A stretch of DNA of 64,000 nt, taken from NCBI RefSeq assembly GCF_000428945.1, contig NZ_AUAX01000006.1, forward strand, positions 186,001-250,000, written 5' to 3'. A program made the translations under genes and the position numbers. This DNA is from Hamadaea tsunoensis DSM 44101. Its GTDB lineage: Bacteria; Actinomycetota; Actinomycetes; Mycobacteriales; Micromonosporaceae. This document shows positions 8,067 to 18,370 of the stretch, piece after piece. Below the pieces are notes generated by a model. It saw only the letters and a list, made by a program, of their open reading frames with translations. It had not been told where the DNA came from and made no database searches. How positions within the stretch are numbered: position 1 is the stretch's first letter; every line of letters starts with the position of its first letter.

Positions 8067-8840
8067 ATGACCCGCCGCATCGTTGGCGTACTGATCGCGA
8101 TCGTCCTCGCCGTCGTCGGCACCGGCGCGGTCCTGCTGTATCTCGTGAACGCCAACCAGACCGTCGCGAAGGGACAGGAGGCGGTGCACGTACGCATCGC
8201 CAAGGTCCGCATCTCCGCCGGCACCAGCGGCGCCACGATCCGCGACCAGGGCCTGAGTGAGGACGTGGTGATGCCGCGCTCCGCCCTGCCCGACGACGTG
8301 ATGCCGGAGATCTCGGTCGACTTCGACAAGCTGGTCCTCACCTCCGACCTCCAGCCGCGGCAACTGCTGCTCAAGGGGATGTTCGGCCAGTCGACCAAGC
8401 TGTCGGGCGGCATCGCGGTGCCGGACAAGATGATCGCCATCAGCGGCAAGTTCACCGCCGAGCGGGAGGTCGGCGGCTTCGTGCGGCCGGGTTCGACCAT
8501 CGCCGTCTTCGCCACCTGCGACATCCTCGACCCGCAGTTCAAGAAGAAGTACGACGAGACCCGCCGCTCCACCTTCGTCCTGCTGCCCCGGGTGGAGGTG
8601 CTGGCCGTCGGCGCGTACGGCGAGGACGGCCAGACGTCCACGACGGACGCCGACGTGAAGGCCCAGCTGGACTCCGAGGGCAATGTGAGCCTGATCGTGA
8701 CGATCGCCGCGGCCCAGGACGACGCGACCCGCTTCGTGCACGCCACCGATCAGAACTGCAACCTGACACTGGCCCTGCTCACCGATTCGTCGGTGGTTCA
8801 AGTCGGCGGGGCGATAGACAACGGCGCACCTCTGCGGTGA
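8067..8840 (+). CDS. cpaB: Flp pilus assembly protein CpaB/RcpC
   Basis: 257 residues with an N-terminal membrane anchor (RIVGVLIAIVLAVVGTGAVLLYLVN) and an extracytoplasmic SAF/RcpC domain: QTVAKGQEAVHVRIAKVRISAGTSGATI, followed by LPDKMIAISG-like GGIAVPDKMIAISGKFTAEREVGGFVRPGSTIAVFATCD, the typical 'VPxGxxAV...V.PGD.VDV' run of CpaB. In other Tad systems it interacts with the secretin or cell envelope; a monoderm host has no secretin, so here it would act at the outer face of the membrane or in the wall. GAAGG ribosome site before ATG. Confidence 0.87.
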   Translation: MTRRIVGVLIAIVLAVVGTGAVLLYLVNANQTVAKGQEAVHVRIAKVRISAGTSGATIRDQGLSEDVVMPRSALPDDVMPEISVDFDKLVLTSDLQPRQLLLKGMFGQSTKLSGGIAVPDKMIAISGKFTAEREVGGFVRPGSTIAVFATCDILDPQFKKKYDETRRSTFVLLPRVEVLAVGAYGEDGQTSTTDADVKAQLDSEGNVSLIVTIAAAQDDATRFVHATDQNCNLTLALLTDSSVVQVGGAIDNGAPLR

Positions 8841-8880
8841 TTCTTCCTCGGGGACCGAAGATCGCACGGAGGGCATGTCC

Positions 8881-10074
8881 ATGACCATCCTGTACGAGCA
8901 GTGGCAGCAGCAGGCCGACCAGCTGGTGGCCCTGCTCGGTGAGGGTACGCACGTCGTCGGCACCGCGGACGAACTGGTCGAGCGGGTGAACAACGACCGC
9001 GACGACTATCTCGTCGTGCTCGGGCCGAGTACGCCGCTGGCCGAGGCGGTCGGTTTCGCGCAGCAGTGCCGCTTACGCAGACCCGCGCTGGGGGTGGTGC
9101 TGCTGCGGCAGTTCCTCGACGTGAACGTGATGTCGGAGGCACTGCGCGCCGGTGTACGCGAGGTCGTCGACTCCGGCGACCCCGCCGCGGTGCTGGCCGC
9201 GTGCGCCCGGTCGCAGGATCTTTCCCGGCAGCTGGCCTCGAAGCCGCGGACGAACGGGCATGCGCTGCCGGCGAGCGGCGCGCCGCTGATCGGCTCCTCG
9301 CGCGAAGGCCAGGTCATCTCGGTGTTCTCGGCCAAGGGCGGGGTCGGCAAGACGACGATCGCCATCAACCTGGCTCTGACCCTGGCCGAGAACGGGCGGC
9401 GCAAGGTCTGCCTGATGGATCTGGATCTGTCCTTCGGCGACGTCGCGATCCTCACGCAGCTCACTCCCGAGCGGACGATCGCCGACGCCATCCCGGTGGC
9501 CGACCGCATCGACGAGACCGGCTTCCGTACGCTGCTCACCCCCTACCGGGCCGGCGTGGACGTCCTGCTCGCACCGGTGCAGCCGCAGCAGGCGGAGGAG
9601 ATCGGCCGGGAACTCATCGGCGAGCTGATCCAGATGGCCCGCGAGGAGTTCGACTACGTCGTGATCGACACCGCGAGCGTGTTCACCGAGCACATCCTGG
9701 CCGCGCTCGACGCCACCCACCACTACGTGCTCGTGACCACGCCCGAGATCCCGGCGCTCAAGAACACCCGGGTCGCCCTGGACATGTTCGACCTGCTGGA
9801 CTACCGGCGCGAGGCGCGTACGGTCGTGCTGAACCGGTCGGACGCCAAGGTCGGGCTCACCCACGGCGACGTCGAGAAGGTCATCCGCATGCCCATCGCC
9901 GGGCACATCCCGTCGAGCCGGGACGTGCCGGTGTCGGCGAACGTCGGCGTACCGCTGGCGGTCTCGCATCCGAACCATCCGGTGCCGACCGCGCTGCGCG
10001 AGTTCGCGGCCAAGCGGTTCGAGGACGGCTCGGCCAAGCCGAAGCGCGGCCTGTTCAGCAAGGGGGCGAGGTAG
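8881..10074 (+). CDS. cpaE: CpaE-like pilus localization ATPase (ParA/MinD superfamily)
   Basis: 397 residues. Residues 1-130 form a receiver-like domain without a clear phosphorylation site. The ParA/MinD domain follows with FSAKGGVGKTTIAINLA (deviant Walker A, 152-159), MDLDLSFGDVAI (A') and DYVVIDTAS (Walker B). CpaE/TadZ positions the Tad machine in the cell. The second ATG, at 8881, is preferred because the GGAGGG site is 7 nt from it but only 1 nt from the ATG at 8875. The tail SAKPKRGLFSKGAR is basic and could bind membrane. Five nt separate its stop from cpaF. Confidence 0.9.
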   Translation: MTILYEQWQQQADQLVALLGEGTHVVGTADELVERVNNDRDDYLVVLGPSTPLAEAVGFAQQCRLRRPALGVVLLRQFLDVNVMSEALRAGVREVVDSGDPAAVLAACARSQDLSRQLASKPRTNGHALPASGAPLIGSSREGQVISVFSAKGGVGKTTIAINLALTLAENGRRKVCLMDLDLSFGDVAILTQLTPERTIADAIPVADRIDETGFRTLLTPYRAGVDVLLAPVQPQQAEEIGRELIGELIQMAREEFDYVVIDTASVFTEHILAALDATHHYVLVTTPEIPALKNTRVALDMFDLLDYRREARTVVLNRSDAKVGLTHGDVEKVIRMPIAGHIPSSRDVPVSANVGVPLAVSHPNHPVPTALREFAAKRFEDGSAKPKRGLFSKGAR

Positions 10075-10079
10075 CCGCC

Positions 10080-11515
<1,436 letters not shown>

Positions 11516-11519
<4 letters not shown>

Positions 11520-13432
11520 CCGTGCGGCGTACATCCTTGGTGCTCGCGGCGGTGGCGGCCGGGGCGCTCGCGTGGCCGTCCCCGGCGGCCGCCGACCCGG
11601 GCCTGTCCGTCTCCTCGGTACGCCAGGAGCCCGGCTTCGTCGAGTTCTTCCTGTCCGGTCGGGAGCTGCCCGACGGCGCGACCCTGTCGGACAAGTCGAT
11701 CCAGGTCCTCGCCTCCGACCAGAAGCTGGCCACGAAGGTGACGCCGGTCAGCGCGGGCGGCCAGGCCCAGGCACCCCAGCGCGCGGTCGTCCTCGTGCTC
11801 GACACGTCCACCGCCGCCAAGGGGGCCGTGCTGGACGCGACCAAGGCGGCGGCCTCGGCGTACGTGGACGCGATGCCGGTGGACGTGCAGGTCGCCGTGG
11901 TCACCGCCGGGGTACCGCCGACCACCGTCCTGCCGCCCACGGCCGACCACGCCAAGGCGAAACTGGCCATCGGCGCCCTGGCCGCGGCCGGCGGGACCGC
12001 TTTCTACGACGGCGTACGCGCGGCCGGCGACCTGGTCAAGGCCGGGTTCACCGAGCGGCGGATCGTCCTCGTGGCCGGCTCGGCCGACACCGCGTCCGCC
12101 ACGCAACCCGAGGACGCCACCGACGCGGTCCGCGACATCCCGGTCGACACCGTCGCGTACACGGCGGACGACACGGTCACCGGTGCGCTCGCGGATCTGT
12201 CGTCGGCGACGCATGGGAAGGCGTACCAGGCGGCGGACGCCGACGCGGTGAAATCCGCGTACGCGAAGGCGGCCGACGAGTTCACACCGCAGGTCCTGGT
12301 GCACGTGACGATTCCCGCCGCCCTGCAAGGCAAGGATGTACGCCTCGTCGTCGGGGCGACGTTCGGCGGCTCGACGGTGAGCACCGATCTGTCGGTCAGC
12401 CTGGCCGCCGGCAGCGGCGCGGCGGCCCCGCTGCGCGGCGCGTACTCGAATGGGCTGGCCCCCTGGCTGTTGCCGGCGGTCGGCCTGGTGATCTTCCTGG
12501 GCATCCTCGCCCTGGGCATCGTGCTCGTGCTGCCGCTGCTGCGGGTGACCGACCGGCGGCGCCGGGTGGCGCAGGTGGAGCAGTTCGCCGTACGCCGCCG
12601 CGTCGTCGCGGCGCCGGTGGAGGCGGACAACAAGGTCACGCAGGCGGCCCTGGAGATGTCGCACCGGGTGATGGAGCAGGCGAACGTCGAGGGCCGGCTG
12701 GCCCAGCAGCTCGACCGTGCCGGCCTGCGACTGCGACCCCACGAGTGGCTCCTGATCCGGATCCTGGCGCTCGGCTGCTCGGTCGCGCTGCTCACGGTGC
12801 TGATCCGGCCGGTCGGACTGGGACTGTTCCTCGGCGTCGTCCTCGGCTGGGGCTCCACCGCCCTTTTCCATCGGACCCGGGCGTCCAAGCGGCTCGCGAC
12901 GTTCGCCGAGCAGCTGCCCGACGCGCTCCAGCTCATCGTGGGCTCGCTGCGCTCGGGATTCGCGCTGAGCCAGGCCGTCGACGCCATGACCAAGGAGTTC
13001 GCCGAGCCGCTCGCCGGCGAGTTCGGCCGGGCGCTGGGCGAGACCCGGCTCGGCGCCGAGATGGAGGACGCGCTCGATCGCGTCGCCGTCCGGATGAAGA
13101 GCCAGGATCTGGCGTTCGTCGTGGTGGCCATCCGGGTGCAGCGCGAGATCGGCGGCAACCTGGCCGAGGTTCTCGAGACGACCTCCGCCACGATGCGCGA
13201 ACGCGCCACCCTGCACCGCCAGGTACGCGCCCTGTCCGCCGAGGGCCGGCTGTCGGCGTACGTGCTGGTGTCGCTGCCCGTGCTCCTCCTGCTGTACATG
13301 CTCGTGGTCCGCGGCGATTACCTGCTGCCGTTGCTGACCACGCCGATCGGCCTGTTCATGACCGTCTTCGCGATTCTCGAGATGGCGGTCGGGACCTTCT
13401 GGATGCTCAAGACCATCAGAGTGGAGGTCTAG
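11516..13432 (+). CDS. tadB: VWA domain fused to TadB-type pilus platform protein
   Basis: 638 residues. A Sec-type signal (TSLVLAAVAAGALAWPSPAAA) leads into an extracytoplasmic von Willebrand A-like domain (about 85-265): VVLVLDTSTAAKG is the MIDAS loop but with Ala where DxSxS has the last Ser. A transmembrane helix follows at about 312-343, and then the type II secretion F domain of TadB: FAEQLPDALQLIVGSLRSGFALSQAVDAMTKEFAEPLAGEFGRALGETRLG, AIRVQREIGGNLAEVLETTSATMRERATL, with terminal helices. TadB with TadC forms the inner-membrane platform driven by CpaF. The attached VWA domain outside the membrane is an unusual addition that could contact pilin, wall or another cell. Confidence 0.88.
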
Positions 13433-14356
13433 ATGGACACCCATACGCTTCTGCTCGTCATCGGGGTCGCCGCGATCTTCATCGCCATCGCGGTCGGCGT
13501 GTACTCGCTGTTCGCCGCGGCCAGCCAGACCGGTGTGGACAAGGCGATCAAGACCATCGACACCATGTACGCGGCCAACCCGCGCGACCGCTCCATCGTC
13601 GGCCGCGACGGCACGTTCGGTCCCGCGATCCAGCAGGTCACCTCGATGGGCCGCAACCTCACCCCGCGCAGCGCGACCGCCCGGCTGCAGCGCTGGCTCG
13701 ACTACGCGGGCAACCCGGCGGCGTGGCCGCCGGAACGCGTACTGGAGATGCAGGGAATCTCGCTCCTGCTCTGCGGGGTCGTCGGCTTCCTGCTCGCGTT
13801 CCTGCTCGGCACCGACATCGTCTGGCTGATCTTCCTGACGCTGCTGTTCGCGGCGATCGGCTTCTGGCTGCCGTTCATCGTCGTCTACGACCTCGGCCTG
13901 CGCCGCCAGCACGAGATCCGCCGCCAGCTGCCCGACGCGATGGACCTGCTCACGCTCGCCGTCGAGGCCGGCCTGGGCTTCGAGGCGGCCATCGCCCACA
14001 TCGTCGCCACCATGCCCGGCGCGCTGACCCGTGAGTTCGCCCGCATGCTCCACGAGATGCAGATGGGCATGAGCCGGGCCGAAGCGCTGCGGGCGATCGG
14101 CGGGCGTACCACCATCCTCGAGCTCAAGGCGATCACCACCTCGCTGCTGCAGGCGACGGAGCTCGGCGTACCGATCACGGACGTCCTGCGCGAGCAGTCC
14201 AAGGAGATGCGGGTCAAGCGCCGTCAGAACGCCGAGGCGACGGCGGCGAAGGTCCCGGTCAAGGTGGTCTTCCCGCTGGTCATCTGCCTGCTGCCGGCCC
14301 TGTTCGTCATCGTCCTCGGGCCGGGCGTCATCCGCATCCTCGACTCCGTCTTCTGA
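13433..14356 (+). CDS. tadC: TadC-type pilus platform protein
   Basis: 307 residues with a type II secretion F domain: YDLGLRRQHEIRRQLPDAMDLLTLAVEAGLGFEAAIAHIVATMPGALTREFARMLHEMQMGMSRAEALRAIGGRTT and LLQATELGVPITDVLREQSKEMRVKRRQNAEATAAKVPVKVVFPLVICLLPALFVIVLGPGVIRI. The N terminus has a further helix (LLLVIGVAAIFIAIAVGVYSLF). It partners TadB as the membrane platform of the pilus. Its ATG directly follows the tadB stop (TAGATG) and uses GGAGG inside the tadB end. A short hairpin follows it, so it is probably the last gene of the operon. Confidence 0.92.
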   Translation: MDTHTLLLVIGVAAIFIAIAVGVYSLFAAASQTGVDKAIKTIDTMYAANPRDRSIVGRDGTFGPAIQQVTSMGRNLTPRSATARLQRWLDYAGNPAAWPPERVLEMQGISLLLCGVVGFLLAFLLGTDIVWLIFLTLLFAAIGFWLPFIVVYDLGLRRQHEIRRQLPDAMDLLTLAVEAGLGFEAAIAHIVATMPGALTREFARMLHEMQMGMSRAEALRAIGGRTTILELKAITTSLLQATELGVPITDVLREQSKEMRVKRRQNAEATAAKVPVKVVFPLVICLLPALFVIVLGPGVIRILDSVF

Positions 14357-14372
14357 CCGCCCGTCCGGGCGG
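14357..14372. terminator. Small hairpin between tadC and the convergent regulator
   Basis: CCGCCC-GTCC-GGGCGG, a perfect 6-bp stem directly after the tadC stop and 21 bp before the regulator's stop on the other strand. No U-tract. Confidence 0.45.
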
Positions 14373-14393
14373 CCAGCCGCCGTCCGGTGTGGA

Positions 14394-15008
14394 TCAGATC
14401 AGATCGTGCTGGGCGGCGACGATCAGCGCCTGGGCCCGGTTGTGTACGCCGAGCTTGTCGTACAGCCGCGCGACATAGGTGCGTACGGTCGACTCGGTGA
14501 GGCGCAGCTGCCCGGCGATCGACGCGAGCGACGAGCCCGTGTTGAGGTGGCGCAGGATCTCCTCCTCGCGCGGGCTGAGCGCGGCCGCGCGGGCCCGGCG
14601 CCGGGCGAGGGCGGCGGCGAGGTTCGGCGCGGTGAACGAGGCGGGCGCGACGGCGGCGTGGCGGACGGCCGACATGAGCAGCTCCACTGTGGCCGTTCGC
14701 GGAAGGAACGCCGACAGGCCCGTCTCCAGTGCCCGGAAGATGAGTTCGTCCTCGCCGGGACCGGTGAGGACGATGCCGAGGTGGGGGAATTCGGCGCGGA
14801 GTTTCACGGCGAGCTGTACGCCGTCCCCGTCCGCCAGCTGCGTGTCGACCGTGACCACGTTGGGTTCCAGCGTCCGAACCAGTTCCAGGGCCTCGCTGAC
14901 GCCGGTTGCCTGGCCCGCCAGGGTGATGTCCGGGTACGCCGAGACGGCAGCCGCGTAGCCGAGGCGCACCAGCGTCACCGAGTCCACAGTGACCAGTCGA
15001 ACCGACAT
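14394..15008 (-). CDS. LuxR/NarL-type response regulator with atypical receiver
   Basis: 204 residues: receiver domain (1-115) and a C-terminal LuxR HTH, LSPREEEILRHLNTGSSLASIAGQLRLTESTVRTYVARLYDKLGVHNRAQAL. In the receiver the phospho-acceptor Asp55 (VVTVDTQLADGDG) and the switch Thr82 are present. The usual acidic pair near the N terminus is a single Asp9, and the conserved Lys is Arg104 (FLPRT), so phosphorylation may be weak or absent. It is convergent with the Tad operon, which makes a pilus-regulator role plausible but unproven; no kinase is adjacent. ATG with a clear GGAGGG site 7 nt upstream. Confidence 0.87.
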   Translation of the reverse strand: MSVRLVTVDSVTLVRLGYAAAVSAYPDITLAGQATGVSEALELVRTLEPNVVTVDTQLADGDGVQLAVKLRAEFPHLGIVLTGPGEDELIFRALETGLSAFLPRTATVELLMSAVRHAAVAPASFTAPNLAAALARRRARAAALSPREEEILRHLNTGSSLASIAGQLRLTESTVRTYVARLYDKLGVHNRAQALIVAAQHDLI

Positions 15009-15145
15009 CAGGCGTCCCTCCGTCGCGGCGCGGGATCAGCGTTTTGCTTCACAAACCCTGCCGTATCGAGGGGACTTGCGCCACCCCTGCGAGCACCGTA
15101 ATCCCGGGTTTGTGTGACGGTTCGGCAACGATGCGTACCGAAGAG

Positions 15146-18100
15146 TCAGATCAGGCGCAATTGGAGGTCGCGCCGGCGGGCCGGTGCGGTCTCGCCGAAC
15201 CACTCCATCAGGCCGGCGTCGATGACGTCGAGGAACGGCGTCGGTCCGGCCTCGCGCTCGGCGCCGTAGCGCGAGCGCTTGGCGGCGTGGGTGACGTAGA
15301 GCCGCTTCTGGGCCCGGGTGATGCCGACGAAGAACAGGCGGCGCTCCTCGGCCTCCGCCGCGGCCAGTTCCTCGGCGGTGAACCGGGCGGACTGCCCGGG
15401 CAGGCGCAGCGGGAGCAGGCCGTCCTCGCAGCCGGCGAGGAAGACGACCGGGAACTCCAGGCCCTTCGCCGCGTGCAGGGTGAGCAGCGTGACCGCCTCG
15501 GCCCGCGGGTCGAGGGCGTCGACCTCGGCACCGGTGGCGATCTCGGCCAGGAAGGTCTCCAGGCCGCCGGTCTTCTCGCAGCGGCGGGCCAGCGGTCCGA
15601 GCAGGTCCACAGCGGACCAGAGATCCTCGGGGGTCAGCGTGCTGTCCAGGGCGGGCCGCTCGGCGAGCGTCTGCGCGGCCAGCTTGACGCGCTCCGGCAG
15701 GCCCGCGCGGTCGGCCCCGGCGGCGGGGGCGAGGCGCAGCTCGCCGGCGATGGCGACGATCGCCGGGCGGTCGCGCAGCCGGTCGTGCGAGCGCTTCTGG
15801 ACCGGGATGCCGGCCCGGTGCAACGCCTCCACGATGTACGCCGACTGGGCGTCGGTCCGGTAGAGCACGGCGATGTCGGCGAACGAGACGGCGACGGACT
15901 GCAGGCCCCGGGTGTCGGCGGCCTTGCTGCGGTGCGAGACGCCGCCCACGAGCTCGTCGACCGTACGCGCGATGAAGTCGGCCTCGTCGCCCGGCGCGGC
16001 CGCGGCGTACCGGCCGAGGACCGGGGAGTCGGGGTCGACCTTGGCGGGATCGAGGCGGCGCCCCGGCATCAGCGAGGAGGGCGTGATCGCCTGCACCGCG
16101 GCCGCGATGATCGGGGCGGTCGACCGGTAGTTGCGCGTCAGCCGGACGACCCGGGCGTCGGTGAAGTCGCGCGCGAACCGCAGGAAGAACCGGACGTCGG
16201 CCCCGCGGAACGAGTAGATCGCCTGGTCCGGGTCGCCGATCGCGCACAGGTTGCCGTCGGCCGGCACCAGCAGCCGCAGCAGCTCGTACTGGTCGGCGTC
16301 GACGTCCTGGTATTCGTCGACGAAGACCCAGCGCCAGCGCCGGCGCAGCTGCTGGGCCAGGTCGGGGCGCTCGGTGAGCAGCGCGACCAGACGCGGGACC
16401 AGCTCGTCGAGGGTCACACCGACACCGTCGGGGGTCTCCACGATGGACAGATTGCGGTCCTGCTCGCGCAGCAGGGTCAGGGCCAGCGCGTGGAAGGTCG
16501 AGACGGTGACCTCCTTGGCCACCGGCCCGAGCAGCGCCTTCAGCCGCTCCCGCAGCTCCTCGGCGGCCCGCCGGGTGAAGGTGATCGCGAGGCACTGCTC
16601 CGGGAAGACGTGCATCTCGGCACACAGGTACGCGATCCGGTGGGTCAGCGTACGCGTCTTGCCGGTGCCCGGTCCGGCGACGATCAACAGGGGTCCGCCG
16701 GGCGCGCTGGCGGCGACCCGCTGCATCGCGTCGAGCCGGTCGAGCAGGCCGGTCCCGACCTCTTCCATCCCGGCCAGCATCGGCTCGAACGGCTCGTGCG
16801 GCGAGACGGGCGGCGGTGGCGGCGGCGGTACGGCGGCCGGTGGCGGTGCCGACACCGGCTTGGCGACCGGTTCCCGGCGCGGTGCCTTCGAAGGTGCCGT
16901 ACGCGGTTTCGGCACCGGCACGGCCGGCACCTCGAACAGGGCGTCGGCCCGGGTCAGCTCGCCGGGCTCGAACAGGCTGATGACGCCGTACTCGCCGTCG
17001 TAGCCGGGGATGCGCCGGACCTGGCCGGACCGCAGCCGGCCGATCGCCTCCGCGACCAGCTCGCCGCCGGCCGCCTTGATCTCGTCGAGCGGCGCCTGGC
17101 GCAGGATGTGCAACTCGGAGCCGACCGCGGCGACCAGGGTACCGACCTTGCCGTCGACCGTGCGGGTCTTCGGGCCGACGCCGTTGATCTCGCCGACGAT
17201 CTCGGGCAGCTGCACGAGGTGCTCGACGTTCGCCGTCCGCACGGGCTGCTCCCCCGCACTCCGGTCGGCCAGCTCCTCGACCCGGGCGAGGACGCCGACC
17301 GTGACGGCCTTGCCGCAGACCGAGCAGGTGCCGCCGGCCGCCCGGGTCTGCGCCGGCGTCCAGTTCACCCGGCAGGCCCGGTGACCGTCGCCGTGGTACT
17401 TGCCCTCTTCGGGGAAGAACTCCAGGGTGCCGGCCAGGGCGCTGCGGTCGCGCAGGCCGTCGCGGACGGCGAAGTAGTCCAGGGGGCCGCGCAGGATGGT
17501 GGCCTCCCGGCCCAGCGCCTGCGGCGAGTGCGCGTCGGAGTTCGAGACCAGCGCGTACGCGTCCAGCGACGAGACCCGCCAGTTCATCTCGGGATCGCTG
17601 CTCAGTCCGGTCTCGACGGCGAAGATGTGCCCGGCGAGGTCCTCATAGCAGTCGGCGATGGCGTCGTAGCCGCTCTTCGAGCCGAGCGCGGAGAACCAGG
17701 GCGTCCAGATGTGCGCCGGCACCAGGTACGCGTCCGGGTCGGCCTCCAGCGTGATCTCCAGCAGGTCCCGGCTCGGCAGGCCCAGGATCGGCCGCCCGTC
17801 GCTGGCCAGGTTGCCCACCCGGCCGAGGCGCGTGGCGAACCGATCGGCGGCGTCCAGGGACGGCAGGTAGATCAGATGGTGCACCTTGCGCGTACGCTCG
17901 CCGGCCTTGTAGATCGTGGAGATCTCGACGCTCAGCATGAAGCGGGCGTCGGGCTCGGCGGACAGCTTCGGCGGCAGCTTGCGGCGGACCTCCGCCTCAT
18001 CGGTCGGGTTCAGCCGGAACAGGCCCGGCTCGGCCTCGACCAGGGACTCCCGCAGGTGCTCCCGCCAGGCCGGATGCGTGACGTCACCGGTTCCGAGCAG

Positions 18101-18235
18101 GGTGATCCCCTTGCGGCGCGACCACCACGCCAGGGTCGGCAGATCGAGGTCCTTGCTGCAGGCCCGGGAGTAACGCGAATGGATGTGCAGATCCGCGACC
18201 CACGTGGGGGAAGGGTCGGCAGCGAGCGGGGGCAC
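15146..18235 (-). CDS. EndoQ-like PHP nuclease fused to a UvrD/Rep-type helicase
   Basis: 1029 residues, two machines in one chain. Residues 10-430 resemble EndoQ, a nuclease that nicks 5' of deaminated bases: ADLHIHSRYSRACSK (metal-binding His17, His19), GTGDVTHPAWREHL (48-61), PAHIWTPWFSALGSKSGY (173-190), SNSDAHSP (Asp234, His236), and a zinc-ribbon-like Cys288/Cys304-x2-Cys307. A proline-rich linker spans 437-485. Residues 490-1029 are an SF1A helicase: Walker A AGPGTGKT (520-527), VFVDEYQDVD (DEYQ 640-643), GDPDQAIYSFRGAD, RLTRNYRST, TLHAAKGLEFPVVFLAG, RRLFFVGITRAQKRLYV. All helicase motifs and the PHP metal ligands are intact. The combination suggests nicking at damaged bases followed by strand unwinding. 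It stands alone. GTG start with AGGA 7 nt upstream. Confidence 0.92.
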   Translation of the reverse strand: MPPLAADPSPTWVADLHIHSRYSRACSKDLDLPTLAWWSRRKGITLLGTGDVTHPAWREHLRESLVEAEPGLFRLNPTDEAEVRRKLPPKLSAEPDARFMLSVEISTIYKAGERTRKVHHLIYLPSLDAADRFATRLGRVGNLASDGRPILGLPSRDLLEITLEADPDAYLVPAHIWTPWFSALGSKSGYDAIADCYEDLAGHIFAVETGLSSDPEMNWRVSSLDAYALVSNSDAHSPQALGREATILRGPLDYFAVRDGLRDRSALAGTLEFFPEEGKYHGDGHRACRVNWTPAQTRAAGGTCSVCGKAVTVGVLARVEELADRSAGEQPVRTANVEHLVQLPEIVGEINGVGPKTRTVDGKVGTLVAAVGSELHILRQAPLDEIKAAGGELVAEAIGRLRSGQVRRIPGYDGEYGVISLFEPGELTRADALFEVPAVPVPKPRTAPSKAPRREPVAKPVSAPPPAAVPPPPPPPVSPHEPFEPMLAGMEEVGTGLLDRLDAMQRVAASAPGGPLLIVAGPGTGKTRTLTHRIAYLCAEMHVFPEQCLAITFTRRAAEELRERLKALLGPVAKEVTVSTFHALALTLLREQDRNLSIVETPDGVGVTLDELVPRLVALLTERPDLAQQLRRRWRWVFVDEYQDVDADQYELLRLLVPADGNLCAIGDPDQAIYSFRGADVRFFLRFARDFTDARVVRLTRNYRSTAPIIAAAVQAITPSSLMPGRRLDPAKVDPDSPVLGRYAAAAPGDEADFIARTVDELVGGVSHRSKAADTRGLQSVAVSFADIAVLYRTDAQSAYIVEALHRAGIPVQKRSHDRLRDRPAIVAIAGELRLAPAAGADRAGLPERVKLAAQTLAERPALDSTLTPEDLWSAVDLLGPLARRCEKTGGLETFLAEIATGAEVDALDPRAEAVTLLTLHAAKGLEFPVVFLAGCEDGLLPLRLPGQSARFTAEELAAAEAEERRLFFVGITRAQKRLYVTHAAKRSRYGAEREAGPTPFLDVIDAGLMEWFGETAPARRRDLQLRLI

Positions 18236-18370
18236 GGTGCGATCCTGGCATGCCGGTACGACACCGCGCGCGCCGCCACGCTGTCTGGTGAGATGAGTGA
18301 CTCCTGAGCGCTACACCGCGTTCTGATCGACTAAGCGGAGCGCAACTTCCGGGGGCTCTCGGCGGCTCCG

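Noticed and set aside
15044-18307. Very long plus-strand open frame opposite the EndoQ-UvrD gene
   Set aside because: It mirrors the real gene, has Arg/Gly/Ala/Gln-heavy low-complexity translation and no motif. Long antisense frames are routine in high-GC3 genes.
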